NCBI RefSeq assembly: GCF_001577755.1
Contig: NZ_CP010776.1
Coordinates: 1 to 64,000, forward strand
Reading direction: 5' to 3'
Length of the DNA stretch: 64,000 bases
From: Rufibacter sp. DG15C
GTDB lineage: Bacteria; Bacteroidota; Bacteroidia; Cytophagales; Hymenobacteraceae
Position numbers and translations under genes: made by a program. This document shows positions 25,077 through 33,279 of this stretch, in pieces. Position 1 is the stretch's first letter. Each line of letters opens with the position of its first letter. A model generated the notes under the pieces. It did no database searches, was not told where the DNA came from, and was given only the letters and a program-made list of their open reading frames with translations.

Positions 25077-25847
25077 ATGGGTTTTATCACGTTATTGTCA
25101 GATTTTGGCACCACAGACCACTACGTGGCCGCGGTAAAGGCTAAAATCCTGACGCTCAATCCTGCACAAGTTATAGTGGACATTACCCACCAAGTGGAGC
25201 CGTTCAATATTGCGTACGGATACCACGTGATTTCCTCGGTGTTTGAGGACTTCCCGGCGGGCACCGTCCACATACTGGCCGTGGACACGCACGGCAGCAA
25301 ACAGGGACGTTTCCAGGTGGCCCGGCACAAAGGGCATTATTTTGTCTGTGCGGACAATGGCCTCCTTTCCCTCCTCACCGAAGGCGACCCAGAGCAATTG
25401 ATAGACCTTCCTGAGCAGCCCAACTCCCCGTCGCCGGCCAGAGACATCATGGTTCCTGCCGCCGTGGCTTTGGCTCAAGGTGCCTCCATGGCCGAGGTAG
25501 GCGACCTAGCCGACGGCATGATGCAGCTCATCAACCGGCAGCTTAAGCTTAATGACCATTCGGTGACCGGGCACGTGGTGCACGTGGACCATTACGGAAA
25601 CCTTATTACCAACATAAGCAAGGATAGTGTTGACGCCATTGGCCATGGCCGGCCGTTTGTGGTCAAGTTTGCCCGGGAAAAGGTAGACCGCATGTATTCG
25701 CGGTACAACCAGGTAGGCGAAGGCGACTGCGTCATCTTATTCAACCGTCAGGGCTTCCTCACCATTGGCATCAACAAAGGCCACGCTTCTGAGCTGCTGG
25801 GTATGTACTTTGACTCAAGCGTGGAGGTGCAGTTTGCCCAGAGCTAA
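25077..25847 (+). CDS. SAM hydrolase/SAM-dependent halogenase-like protein (DUF62)
   Basis: Protein of 256 aa of the S-adenosyl-L-methionine hydrolase (adenosine-forming) family. It starts ITLLSDFGTTDHYVAAVKA, then has VDITHQVEPFNIAYGYHV and VVHVDHYGNLITNI, all family hallmarks. Characterised members split SAM to adenosine and methionine with water. No halogenase-type context exists here. A palindrome copy follows 26 bp after the stop. Confidence 0.93.
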   Translation: MGFITLLSDFGTTDHYVAAVKAKILTLNPAQVIVDITHQVEPFNIAYGYHVISSVFEDFPAGTVHILAVDTHGSKQGRFQVARHKGHYFVCADNGLLSLLTEGDPEQLIDLPEQPNSPSPARDIMVPAAVALAQGASMAEVGDLADGMMQLINRQLKLNDHSVTGHVVHVDHYGNLITNISKDSVDAIGHGRPFVVKFAREKVDRMYSRYNQVGEGDCVILFNRQGFLTIGINKGHASELLGMYFDSSVEVQFAQS

Positions 25848-25873
25848 GGCTCATGTACTATTGGTGCGTAGAG

Positions 25874-25911
25874 CGTTTTTAAGCTATTTCCCAGGAAAGA
25901 GGCTAAAAACG
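25874..25911. repeat. Dispersed palindrome, copy 9
   Basis: CGTTTTTAAGCTATTTCCC with AGGAAAGAGGCTAAAAACG. It is one of the more diverged copies, but its T-A-A-G-C and G-C-T-A segments still mostly pair. It lies 26 bp after the SAM hydrolase stop. Confidence 0.78.
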
Positions 25912-26061
25912 ATTTTTGATACCCTTTTAGCCTCGTTAAGTATTCTACCAATATTTTTAGGCTGATATTAGGGAGCGAGGTTTAATAAATTCAAGTGAGC
26001 CATTCTTGCAAGAAAGTCTTAAGTCCCATCATTTCAAATTTAAAATTTCTACTGAAGTTCC

Positions 26062-26346
26062 ATGTTGATTAGAATAGTGCGCATGACGTTCCAGGAGGAC
26101 AAGGTGGAAGAGTTTTTAGCCATCTTTCATGCGTCTAAGCACAAAATTGCAGCCATGCCCGGTTGTCACGGCGTGGAGCTTTTGCAGGATTACCACCAAC
26201 CTAATATTTACCACACCTATAGCACTTGGGAGTCTGACGACGCCCTGAACCAATACCGCCAGTCAGAATTATTTGGCACCGTCTGGAAGCCTACCAAAGC
26301 CTTGTTTTTGGCGCCAGCCCAAGCCTTCTCTATGCGAAAAGACTAA
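26062..26346 (+). CDS. Antibiotic biosynthesis monooxygenase (ABM)-like protein
   Basis: Small cytoplasmic protein of 94 aa with the dimeric alpha/beta-barrel ABM pattern. It starts MLIRIVRMTFQEDKVEEFLA, then has MPGCHGVELLQDYHQPN and a YSTWESDDALNQYRQSELF segment. Relatives are quinol monooxygenases or heme-degrading enzymes, and no cofactor-specific residues can be read here. It stands alone, 73 bp before hscB. Confidence 0.85.
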   Translation: MLIRIVRMTFQEDKVEEFLAIFHASKHKIAAMPGCHGVELLQDYHQPNIYHTYSTWESDDALNQYRQSELFGTVWKPTKALFLAPAQAFSMRKD

Positions 26347-26419
26347 CACTTGAAAGGGTAACTGTATCTTCTACCCTGGCTCTTACGTCTATTATAATCC
26401 ATTCCAAGCCCATAAAACT

Positions 26420-26959
26420 GTGAATTACTTTAGCTTTTACCAGATACCAGAAAGCTTTCTCCCAGATGAGAAAGCCATACAGGCCAAATACTACGCCTTC
26501 AGCCGCGAGTACCATCCAGATTTCTATACGCTAGAGCCACAGGAAAAACAGCAGGAAATTCTGGATAAGTCAACCTTGAACACCAACGCCTACCGCACGC
26601 TTTCCAACTTTGACAAGCGCATGCAGTACATTTTGGAACAACACGGTTTGCTAGAGGAAGGCGGTGCCAATGACTTGCCCCAGGACTTCTTGATGGAGGT
26701 GATGGACCTAAACGAACTGTTGATGGACCTTGAGATGGAATATAATTCTACCACCTTCAAGATTGTCTCTGACCAAACCATGGAAATTGAAGGACATATC
26801 AAGGCTGAGATCTGGCCAGTGCTGGAAGCCTATGAAACTTTTCCCCCTGAAAAACAGGCAGAAGCGCTCAAACAGATAAAAAATTACTACTTAAAAGAGC
26901 GCTACCTCTTGCGTATAAAGGAATCATTGAATAAGTTTGCATCCTCTTCTGACAGATAA
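26420..26959 (+). CDS. hscB: hscB, Fe-S assembly co-chaperone
   Basis: J-domain co-chaperone of 179 aa that delivers IscU with its cluster to HscA. The J domain is at about 1-75 and holds the HPD tripeptide (H32-P33-D34 in REYHPDFYT). The C-terminal three-helix HSCB oligomerisation domain has LPQDFLMEVMDLNELLMDLE, which is typical. It starts with GTG (gtgAATTACTTT). No isc neighbours are present in this window. Confidence 0.92.
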   Translation: MNYFSFYQIPESFLPDEKAIQAKYYAFSREYHPDFYTLEPQEKQQEILDKSTLNTNAYRTLSNFDKRMQYILEQHGLLEEGGANDLPQDFLMEVMDLNELLMDLEMEYNSTTFKIVSDQTMEIEGHIKAEIWPVLEAYETFPPEKQAEALKQIKNYYLKERYLLRIKESLNKFASSSDR

Positions 26960-27005
26960 ACCACCTCAAAACGGTCAGTCTCTCAGAATCTACCGAACAG
27001 TAAAT

Positions 27006-27086
27006 GCCCAGATGGCGGAATTGGTAGACGCGTTGGTCTCAAACACCAATATCTTTGATGTGCCGGTTCGACTCCGGCTCTGGGTA
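27006..27086 (+). tRNA. tRNA-Leu (anticodon CAA)
   Basis: Acceptor GCCCAGA pairs with TCTGGGT (one G-T). The D arm is in GGCGGAATTGGTAGACGC. The anticodon stem TTGGT/ACCAA surrounds loop CTCAAAC with anticodon CAA. A long variable arm (class II) and the T arm CCGGTTCGACTCCGG complete the cloverleaf. CCA is not encoded. It forms the left end of a candidate island. Confidence 0.96.
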
Positions 27087-27129
27087 CTGAAACAAAAAAG
27101 CCACTGAAGATTCAGTGGCTTTTTTGTTT
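27075..27129 (+). repeat. 55-bp direct repeat, left copy (tRNA 3' end plus terminator)
   Basis: Begins CGGCTCTGGGT inside the tRNA acceptor/T arm and ends in CTTTTTTGTTT. The second copy is at 34737-34791 with about 50 of 55 identities and no gaps. It looks like an attachment site for an integrated element. Confidence 0.7.
27094..27127 (+). terminator. Terminator of tRNA-Leu
   Basis: AAAAAAGCCACTGA and TCAGTGGCTTTTTT form a 14-bp stem with a 4-nt loop, ending in a T run. Confidence 0.9.
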
Positions 27130-27204
27130 ACTGGTTGTTAGTAAGGTGGCAAACCTTAAAAGGCCTCTATTATTTGCACTATAAATTTACGAGCGAAAAA
27201 ATAC

Positions 27205-28143
27205 CTACTCTTTTTGACTAGCAGAAGCTACCAGCGCGTCTTTGTTTTCAAGTAAGAACTCCAAGACTGTTTTTGCGGGCCTTCCGAGGATGTACGGAAT
27301 ATCATTCTGAACCATCGACATATACGACATTCTTCCATCCAGCATTTGCTTAACGAATTCGATGTTCGCGCTGGCGTACCAACTATCTGCCCCTTCGGAT
27401 ATCCAAGCTTCAATCAGTTGCTTGAATTCTTCTAAGCCTTTCTCCTCGCACCTGATTTCAAGTCCGGTTACTTCACTCATGAGCTGGGCGATCTCTTTCC
27501 CGTTATGGCTCTCCACACTCAGCCAGTAATCCTTGCTGGCGTGCCGCTGGGGTCCCTCCACCAGGACCTTTGCCGCAATGGCCGCAATGTCACTCGAGGC
27601 GATGTACCCTACCCTGCAGTCTTCCCAATAGGTAGTGTAGGTAAGGTTCTTTGGCAGGTAAGCACTTGTAAGGGCTTCCATGAACATATTCGGGTGGAGG
27701 TGCGTCCAGGCCATCCCGCTCGCCTCAATGTATTTCTCAATCATCTGGTGCCATGCAAAGTGGGCATCTGTCGTATCCCATTCGGCGAATACGCCCACAT
27801 GCACGATATGACTGACGCCTGCTTTCTTCGCAGCATCCACCAGTGTCTTGCTCTGCGTGAGCATGCCAACCGTGTAGCCGGTTAGTAAAAAGACTCGGTC
27901 AACGCCGGCAAGTGCAAGTGCAAAAGTTCGCGGATCATCAAGGTCAAGGTACCCGCAGTCTTTCCCTTCGCTGCGAAGCTGATCCACCACGTCCTGTCTG
28001 CGTGAAGTGATGCGGACGTTGACGGCCTTGCCTTCCAGGTCTTTCACCACTTGCTTGCCAATTGTTCCGCTGGCGCCCAAAACGAGAATTGTCGGATATT
28101 GATTATTTTCCATTTGAGTCTGTTCAGATTCTTCTATTTGCAA
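27205..28143 (-). CDS. NmrA-like NAD(P)-binding protein
   Basis: Atypical short-chain dehydrogenase of 312 aa. The Rossmann start is TILVLGASGTIGKQVVKDL (about 17-36), then VRITSRRQDV, a typical NADPH-side strand. NmrA/HSCARG members sense redox state or reduce small quinones, and the catalytic Tyr-x3-Lys is not evident. The gene is inside the tRNA-bounded island with other oxidoreductases. An in-frame ATG a few residues inside (MENNQYPT) is an alternative start. Confidence 0.85.
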   Translation of the reverse strand: MQIEESEQTQMENNQYPTILVLGASGTIGKQVVKDLEGKAVNVRITSRRQDVVDQLRSEGKDCGYLDLDDPRTFALALAGVDRVFLLTGYTVGMLTQSKTLVDAAKKAGVSHIVHVGVFAEWDTTDAHFAWHQMIEKYIEASGMAWTHLHPNMFMEALTSAYLPKNLTYTTYWEDCRVGYIASSDIAAIAAKVLVEGPQRHASKDYWLSVESHNGKEIAQLMSEVTGLEIRCEEKGLEEFKQLIEAWISEGADSWYASANIEFVKQMLDGRMSYMSMVQNDIPYILGRPAKTVLEFLLENKDALVASASQKE

Positions 28144-28280
28144 TCCGATGGAGTGCTTTTGTTATTTCTCTTCTTGATTTATCTCGTTTCCTCTATGCTT
28201 CCAACCGCCAATTGAAGACCTTAATAATTTAATCCTAAAGCTTAGGTGTTCCCATTTGACTACCTAAAAACCCATAGTTT

Positions 28281-29333
28281 TTAATACTCTCCCTTATTAC
28301 TTATTCTACTGTCCTCCTTAGTGTTGCTTCCATTGATCTCTGCCATAATCTCTGCAAATAGTCGGGTAGATTTTAGTCGGTCATGAATATCGTACATGGT
28401 AGAAACAGCAATGAGCTCGTTTACTTGGGTCTGGCCGAGGAATGCCTGTAGCTGCTTCTTCACCGTTAGCCTGCTACCCACAAAGGAGTATTTTAGCATC
28501 TGGTGCACCGCAGGATGCTGGCGTATTTCCATTAATTCGTTTGTCATCTCAGTAGGTGGGTGCAGCGGTTCCTTGGCCCCGGTCAGCACCCCCACAAACA
28601 TCCTGATCAGGCTGGTGAACAGCCTTTCCGCCTCCTCATCCGTGTCGGCGATGTAGACATTCACCCCAGCCATGGTGTAAGGCTGTTCCAAGAACTCAGA
28701 TGGCCGGAACTCTTGGCGATAAATCTTCAAAGCGTTGAGTAAGTGCGTGGAGGCAAAATGGCTGGCAAACGCGTAGGGCAACCCCTTCTGGGCCGCCAGG
28801 TGGGCGCTGTCCGGGCTGGACCCAAGGATATAAACCGGCACCTCCGTGCCTTCGGCCACGGCTGCCCTTACAGGGGCATTCTTGTTCTCGGGCGAGAAGT
28901 ACCGCTGGATTTTAGCTACTTCTTCAGGAAACGAATAGGACGCCTTCATGAAATCCGACCGGATGGCCTGCGCTGTCGCCTGGTCAGTGCCGGGCGCCCT
29001 GCCAAGGCCCAGGTCAATGCGGCCCGGGTATAAATGGGCCAGGGTGCCGAACTGCTCTGCCACTATTAAGGGAGAGTGGTTTGGGAGCATGATTCCTCCT
29101 GAGCCCACCTTGATGGTTGAGGTATTCTCTGCCACATACCCGATGAGCAGGGAAGTGGCGCTGCTGGCGATGCTGTCGGAGTTGTGGTGCTCGGCAAACC
29201 AGATGCGTCTGTAGTCATTCGCCTCCGCCTCTTTCGCCAGCGCCAGGGAATCGTTCAGGGTCTGTTTTATGGAATTCCCCTCAGAAACAATGGCAAGCTC
29301 CAGAATGGAATAGGCTATCTTTTGGTTATCCAT
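28281..29333 (-). CDS. LLM-class flavin-dependent oxidoreductase (MsnO8-like)
   Basis: Bacterial luciferase-like TIM barrel of 350 aa using FMNH2 or F420-like flavin. It has YSILELAIVSEGNSI, RIWFAEHHNSDSIASSA, VGSGGIMLPNHSPLIVAEQF and PGRIDLGLGRAPGTD, all typical of the MsnO8/YhbW-type group. It could oxidise a small organic compound; the substrate is unknown. It lies 138 bp from the NmrA-like gene and 58 bp from ohr. Confidence 0.9.
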   Translation of the reverse strand: MDNQKIAYSILELAIVSEGNSIKQTLNDSLALAKEAEANDYRRIWFAEHHNSDSIASSATSLLIGYVAENTSTIKVGSGGIMLPNHSPLIVAEQFGTLAHLYPGRIDLGLGRAPGTDQATAQAIRSDFMKASYSFPEEVAKIQRYFSPENKNAPVRAAVAEGTEVPVYILGSSPDSAHLAAQKGLPYAFASHFASTHLLNALKIYRQEFRPSEFLEQPYTMAGVNVYIADTDEEAERLFTSLIRMFVGVLTGAKEPLHPPTEMTNELMEIRQHPAVHQMLKYSFVGSRLTVKKQLQAFLGQTQVNELIAVSTMYDIHDRLKSTRLFAEIMAEINGSNTKEDSRISNKGEY

Positions 29334-29390
29334 AGGATTCGATAATGTTAGGGTATTGTGGCTTTTTGCCTTGCTTCGATTTGCGGCAAC

Positions 29391-29816
29391 TCATTGATTA
29401 TTGGTTGTCGTCAGTTTCACCTCGATGTTATTGCGGGTGGCATTGGAATAAGGGCATACCTGGTGCGCCCGTTCGGTCAGGCGCTGTGCTTCCTCTATCG
29501 GCACCCCAGAGATATTCACCGCCAGGTTAACTGCCAACCCGAATGCGCCGTTTTCAATGGAACCGATCGACACTTCTGCCATCACGGATGTTTCTCCTGT
29601 CTTCACCTTTTCCAGGCGGATGACGTGGTTCAAGGCACTGTCGAAACAGGCGGCGTAGCCCGCTGCGAAGAGTTGTTCCGGATTGGTGTGATCGTCATTA
29701 ACGCCGCCCATGGCTTTGGGCGCCCTAACCTGGATATCCAAAACGCCGTTGTCTGATTTTACATGGCCGTTTCTGCCGCCTGTTGCCGTTGCTGCGGCCG
29801 TATACATTGCTTTCAT
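29391..29816 (-). CDS. Ohr-type organic hydroperoxide resistance protein
   Basis: Thiol peroxidase of the OsmC/Ohr fold, 141 aa. The two reactive Cys are in AACFDSAL (C57) and VCPYSNATR (C121). The N-terminus YTAAATATGGRNGHVKS is typical of Ohr. It reduces organic hydroperoxides with lipoylated partners. It sits in the island with flavin and NADPH enzymes, which supports an oxidative or electrophile stress role. Confidence 0.95.
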   Translation of the reverse strand: MKAMYTAAATATGGRNGHVKSDNGVLDIQVRAPKAMGGVNDDHTNPEQLFAAGYAACFDSALNHVIRLEKVKTGETSVMAEVSIGSIENGAFGLAVNLAVNISGVPIEEAQRLTERAHQVCPYSNATRNNIEVKLTTTNNQ

Positions 29817-29845
29817 TACTATATTACTTCGTATTTAAGAAAAGC

Positions 29846-30589
29846 CTACTTCGTTCTCACCTGATATAAACGGTTGCCGGCTAAAACTTCTTCGTAAGAA
29901 GGCCAGGACTCCTTTTTCCTCAGATTGTCCATGATGAAATCCCGGATGGCAGGGGCTTTCCCTTTTTCAGCGTCGGCCAGGGCCTGTTCCAATTCCGCTG
30001 CATTCAATTCAGTGCAATAGGCCGGCGTGCCGGGCTGCTGTCTCCAAGATTCGGCCAGGCTTCCGCCGTCCACGGTGTCAAAGCCAGTCTGATCAACCAG
30101 TTGAGCCACTAGTTTTTTATGCTCCTCGTTATCGCCCGCAATGGAAATTGCTATTCTCCCTTCCGCACCGGCTGCTTTGCCTTTGTATTTTAGGGTGTGT
30201 TCCAGGATATTATTAAACACCTTGACAAGCGGGCGTTTCAGTATTCCCGAGATATACTCGCTTTCGGGCATGTGCTCCAGTTCGGCAATCTCACCATCCC
30301 GGAAAGGATAATAGTTGGAAGTATCCATTACCACTACCTCCTGCGGTACAGCTTTCAACAAATCCTTCGGCAGGTCTTTGTATGCATTGAAGGGCATCGA
30401 GAAGATAAGGGCATCCACGTCTTTTACCACATCCTGTATGGTGGCAGCGGTTGCGCCCAGCTGGGCAGCTATTTTTTCTAATTCAGGCATTGCCCTGGTG
30501 TTGGTCACCTTTACCTGATGACCTGCCGCAGAAAATTTTTCTGCTAAAATGCTCCCTATGGCACCTGTACCTATGATTCCTATTTTCAT
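29846..30589 (-). CDS. NADPH-dependent F420 reductase-like protein, copy A
   Basis: Rossmann protein of 247 aa. It starts MKIGIIGTGAIGSILAEKFS, then has HQVKVTNTRAMPELEK, which suits NADP binding. A conserved DTSNYYPFRDG follows. It belongs to the NPR/F420H2:NADP oxidoreductase-like group. No F420 biosynthesis genes are in view, so another electron partner is likely. A paralogue follows upstream at 30615, suggesting tandem duplication. Confidence 0.85.
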   Translation of the reverse strand: MKIGIIGTGAIGSILAEKFSAAGHQVKVTNTRAMPELEKIAAQLGATAATIQDVVKDVDALIFSMPFNAYKDLPKDLLKAVPQEVVVMDTSNYYPFRDGEIAELEHMPESEYISGILKRPLVKVFNNILEHTLKYKGKAAGAEGRIAISIAGDNEEHKKLVAQLVDQTGFDTVDGGSLAESWRQQPGTPAYCTELNAAELEQALADAEKGKAPAIRDFIMDNLRKKESWPSYEEVLAGNRLYQVRTK

Positions 30590-30614
30590 CTCAATCTCTT
30601 TATAAATAATATTC

Positions 30615-31361
30615 TTACATATATAACACCCGGTTCAAGCGAACCAGATAATCAACCGTCAGGTCTTCGTAAGAATCCGCGAATCGTTCCTGAAGTATGG
30701 CACCTGCTAAATCCCGGCGTTTAGAAATGCGTTCCTTTTCAGCTGCGGCAACTGCTTCGGCCATTTCATCCAGCCTCAAATCTGTGCAATAAACAGGTGC
30801 GCCGGGCTGCAACCGCCAAGAGTCTGCAATAGAGCCTGCGTCAAATGCGTCCACGCCGCTCTCATTTACGAGTGACATCGTAACCTCGCGGTCCGTGTCG
30901 CGGTCTGCTGCAATGGGTATTGCGATACGATCCGGGCTTCCGGCTGGCTTGTCTCTGTCCGCCAAGGATCCAGCACCAATAGCGTTCCATGCTTTTGCTA
31001 TAGGGCGACCCAGTTTTTCGGCGACCCATACACTTTCTACCTGACCGGCATCAATGGCTTCTATATTTCCGTCCCGGTGCGGGTAGTAGTTGGACGTGTC
31101 GATTACGACGGTTTCCTCTGGAACATCTGCGAGAAGGCCAGCCATCTTTGGGTTGTGCTGAAACGGTATGGAGAGAATGATGACTTCTACATCCTTCACG
31201 GCATCCTTTGCGAATACGGCTTTAGCGCCTGTAGACAAGGTTTCAGAATCAATTGATTCCGGTTCTTTTGAATTGGCAACCTTTACGCTGTGCCCTGCCG
31301 CGCTCAATCTTATTGCCAGCGTTTTACCGATGTGGCCGACGCCAATAATTCCTATTTTCAT
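30615..31361 (-). CDS. NADPH-dependent F420 reductase-like protein, copy B
   Basis: Paralogue of the gene at 29846, 248 aa. Shared features are MKIGIIGVGHIGKTLAIRLS, DTSNYYPHRDGN and a GAPVYCTDL segment near the C-terminus. By eye the two proteins are clearly homologous but well diverged, so the duplication is old or was brought in as a pair. It lies 25 bp upstream of copy A on the same strand. Confidence 0.85.
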   Translation of the reverse strand: MKIGIIGVGHIGKTLAIRLSAAGHSVKVANSKEPESIDSETLSTGAKAVFAKDAVKDVEVIILSIPFQHNPKMAGLLADVPEETVVIDTSNYYPHRDGNIEAIDAGQVESVWVAEKLGRPIAKAWNAIGAGSLADRDKPAGSPDRIAIPIAADRDTDREVTMSLVNESGVDAFDAGSIADSWRLQPGAPVYCTDLRLDEMAEAVAAAEKERISKRRDLAGAILQERFADSYEDLTVDYLVRLNRVLYM

Positions 31362-31462
31362 GGTGTGGTTATTCTAGTTGATAAAAATTTAATTCTGTTG
31401 ATGCGTATGGTGTTCTCAAACTCTTGACAAAGACGGGCAAGCAAAAAGGGGTTCGTTTGCGT

Positions 31463-32596
31463 TTAACCAGCACTGACTTTTCTGAAAGCCGGCTTCGGAA
31501 TCTCCAGGTTTCCCCTGAGGGTATCAGCCTCGTATTCCGTCCTGAATATTTCGCGCTCTTGGAGAATGGGAACAACCAGTTCTATAAAGTCACGCTGCCC
31601 GTGTGGGTGGTCCTGCCTTATCATGAACATATCCATTGCCCCGGCCTCGTACCAAAGCTGGACCTTGTCGGCAACCGTTTCGGCCGAACCGAAAAACAGA
31701 GGGGTAGGTAAGCTGTTTCTTGGGCGAAGGCTCAACAATTCCATATACTTCTCTAAGGCCTCCTTATCTGTTCTCCCCACAATTGGGTTCTGAGAGATGG
31801 CTATGATAAAGTCCTCGGATTTCCGGCCTTTTTCTGCCAGCTTTTTCCGTATCCTGCCTGCCACGGCCACTGTGGCTTCCAGCGTTTCGCCATGCGTAAA
31901 GGCACCGTCCGTGTAACTGGTGGCATGCTCGATGAATTTCTCGGAGGTACCCGCCGTATACAGCACCGGCCTTCCCTGCACCGAACGGCTAAGGTTCAGT
32001 GGTCCGTCAACGGAGAAATAGTCTCCCCGGTAATTTAATGTATGCATCTTGCGGTGGTCTAAATAAATCCCCCGGGCTTTGTCGCGGATAAAGGCATCCT
32101 CTTCATAAGTGTCCCATAGACCAATCAGGATCTCCATGAACTCCTTGTTCATGGGATACTGGTCCTCCTTACCCAGATGCCCACGGCTGAAATTCACCAT
32201 TCCGCCCGGATTGGAGGTGATGGCATTGAGGGAGGCTCGCCCCTTACTTATCTTATCCAGCGACAGGATCTGCCGGGCGGCGCTGTAAGGATCACCGTAT
32301 GAGGAGGCAATGGTGGCAGACAATCCTATACTTTTAGTTTTCATGCTAAGGGCTGACATGATGCTGACGCCCTCAAACATGCTGAGGTAATGGGGAATAT
32401 TGCCAGGGCCCACATGGCTCACATCCACCAGAAAGAGTGTGTCAAACTTGGCGGCCTCGGCAAGCTGGGCTTGCTGCACGTAAAAATCGATGCTCTCACT
32501 TGCATCTGCGGGCATATCAGGGTGCTGCCAAGCCATGTGGTTCCACCCCAAGCCGTCCAAGACGGCCCCCATCTTCAGTTTCTTTCTCTTACTCAT
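31463..32596 (-). CDS. NtaA/DszA-family FMN-dependent monooxygenase
   Basis: Luciferase-like monooxygenase of 377 aa. It starts MGAVLDGLGWNHMAWQHPDM. SIDFYVQQAQLAEAAKFDTL and ISKGRASLNAITSNPGGMVN are family landmarks. Most relatives are about 430-450 aa, so this one is short, mainly in the central and C-terminal parts. Known members oxidise nitrilotriacetate, dibenzothiophene sulfone and similar compounds. It diverges from the HxlR regulator across a control region with a clear operator-like palindrome. Confidence 0.87.
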   Translation of the reverse strand: MSKRKKLKMGAVLDGLGWNHMAWQHPDMPADASESIDFYVQQAQLAEAAKFDTLFLVDVSHVGPGNIPHYLSMFEGVSIMSALSMKTKSIGLSATIASSYGDPYSAARQILSLDKISKGRASLNAITSNPGGMVNFSRGHLGKEDQYPMNKEFMEILIGLWDTYEEDAFIRDKARGIYLDHRKMHTLNYRGDYFSVDGPLNLSRSVQGRPVLYTAGTSEKFIEHATSYTDGAFTHGETLEATVAVAGRIRKKLAEKGRKSEDFIIAISQNPIVGRTDKEALEKYMELLSLRPRNSLPTPLFFGSAETVADKVQLWYEAGAMDMFMIRQDHPHGQRDFIELVVPILQEREIFRTEYEADTLRGNLEIPKPAFRKVSAG

Positions 32597-32765
32597 AACG
32601 TCCGGGCTTATAAGGTTCAGTGGGTTTGCCTAGAATTCTAACAATCAAGTGGCAAGTGCCTATTCAGTGATACCCGATCATTCTTGGGATTGATGTTTAG
32701 CTAGGCCATGAAACCTTTCCCATTTTACATCCCCTACAAAGCAATGAGCTACAGATGAATAGACG

Positions 32766-32797
32766 GTTGCAAAAGTACGGACATTAACTTACCTTTG
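32766..32797 (+). promoter_or_regulatory. Promoter of the HxlR gene
   Basis: TTG at 32766-32768 and TACCTTTG at 32790-32797 match the -33 and -7 elements with a 21-bp gap. The predicted transcription start is near 32801. Confidence 0.65.
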
Positions 32798-32821
32798 TAT
32801 AGTACTTTCCTAAAGGAAAGT
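32772..32821. promoter_or_regulatory. Candidate HxlR operator
   Basis: AAAGTAC (32772-32778) and GTACTTT (32802-32808) are inverted around the -7 box. ACTTTCCT-AA-AGGAAAGT (32804-32821) has 8-bp perfect arms over the transcription start. This position suits autorepression. Confidence 0.55.
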
Positions 32822-32843
32822 GGAATCACTTATTTCAAGACAT

Positions 32844-33194
32844 ATGGCCAATAAAATGGGATACCTGTCCTGCTTGGACACGGTGAAGCCGGTGCGGGAT
32901 GCGATTGACGTGATCAACGGAAAATGGAAGCTGGCCATCATCATCTCCCTGGGTGCCGGCAATGAGCGGTTCACCGACATCCAGGAGAGCATCCCCGGGA
33001 TCTCTCCAAAAGTCTTAGCCAAGGAACTCAAAGACCTGGAGCAGCATCAGTTGATAAAGCGGGTGGTAATAGAGGATTACCCGGTGAAGATCCTGTATAA
33101 GCCCGAACCCTACGCCGATACCCTGACTCCCATCATCCAGGCCTTAAAGGTTTGGGGTCTTACCCACCGGGAGAGGATTTTCAGCAAGCCATAA
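32844..33194 (+). CDS. HxlR-family transcriptional regulator
   Basis: Winged-helix dimeric regulator of about 116 aa from ATG 32844 (MANKMGYLSC). A GTG at 32820 is in frame but lies within the operator palindrome, so it is less likely. A conserved N-terminal Cys (YLSCLDTVKPV) is at the place where YodB and HypR sense electrophiles. The body has INGKWKLAIIISL, FTDIQESIPGISPKVLAKEL and VKILYKPEPYADTL, all typical. It probably controls the divergent monooxygenase and itself. Confidence 0.92.
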   Translation: MANKMGYLSCLDTVKPVRDAIDVINGKWKLAIIISLGAGNERFTDIQESIPGISPKVLAKELKDLEQHQLIKRVVIEDYPVKILYKPEPYADTLTPIIQALKVWGLTHRERIFSKP

Positions 33195-33279
33195 ACCAGG
33201 ATTTCTCAAATGTCAGTAGCTCCTGCAAACTAAATGACGTACTTATACCCTTTAGGCATTTAAAACTGACAGTTGAAAT

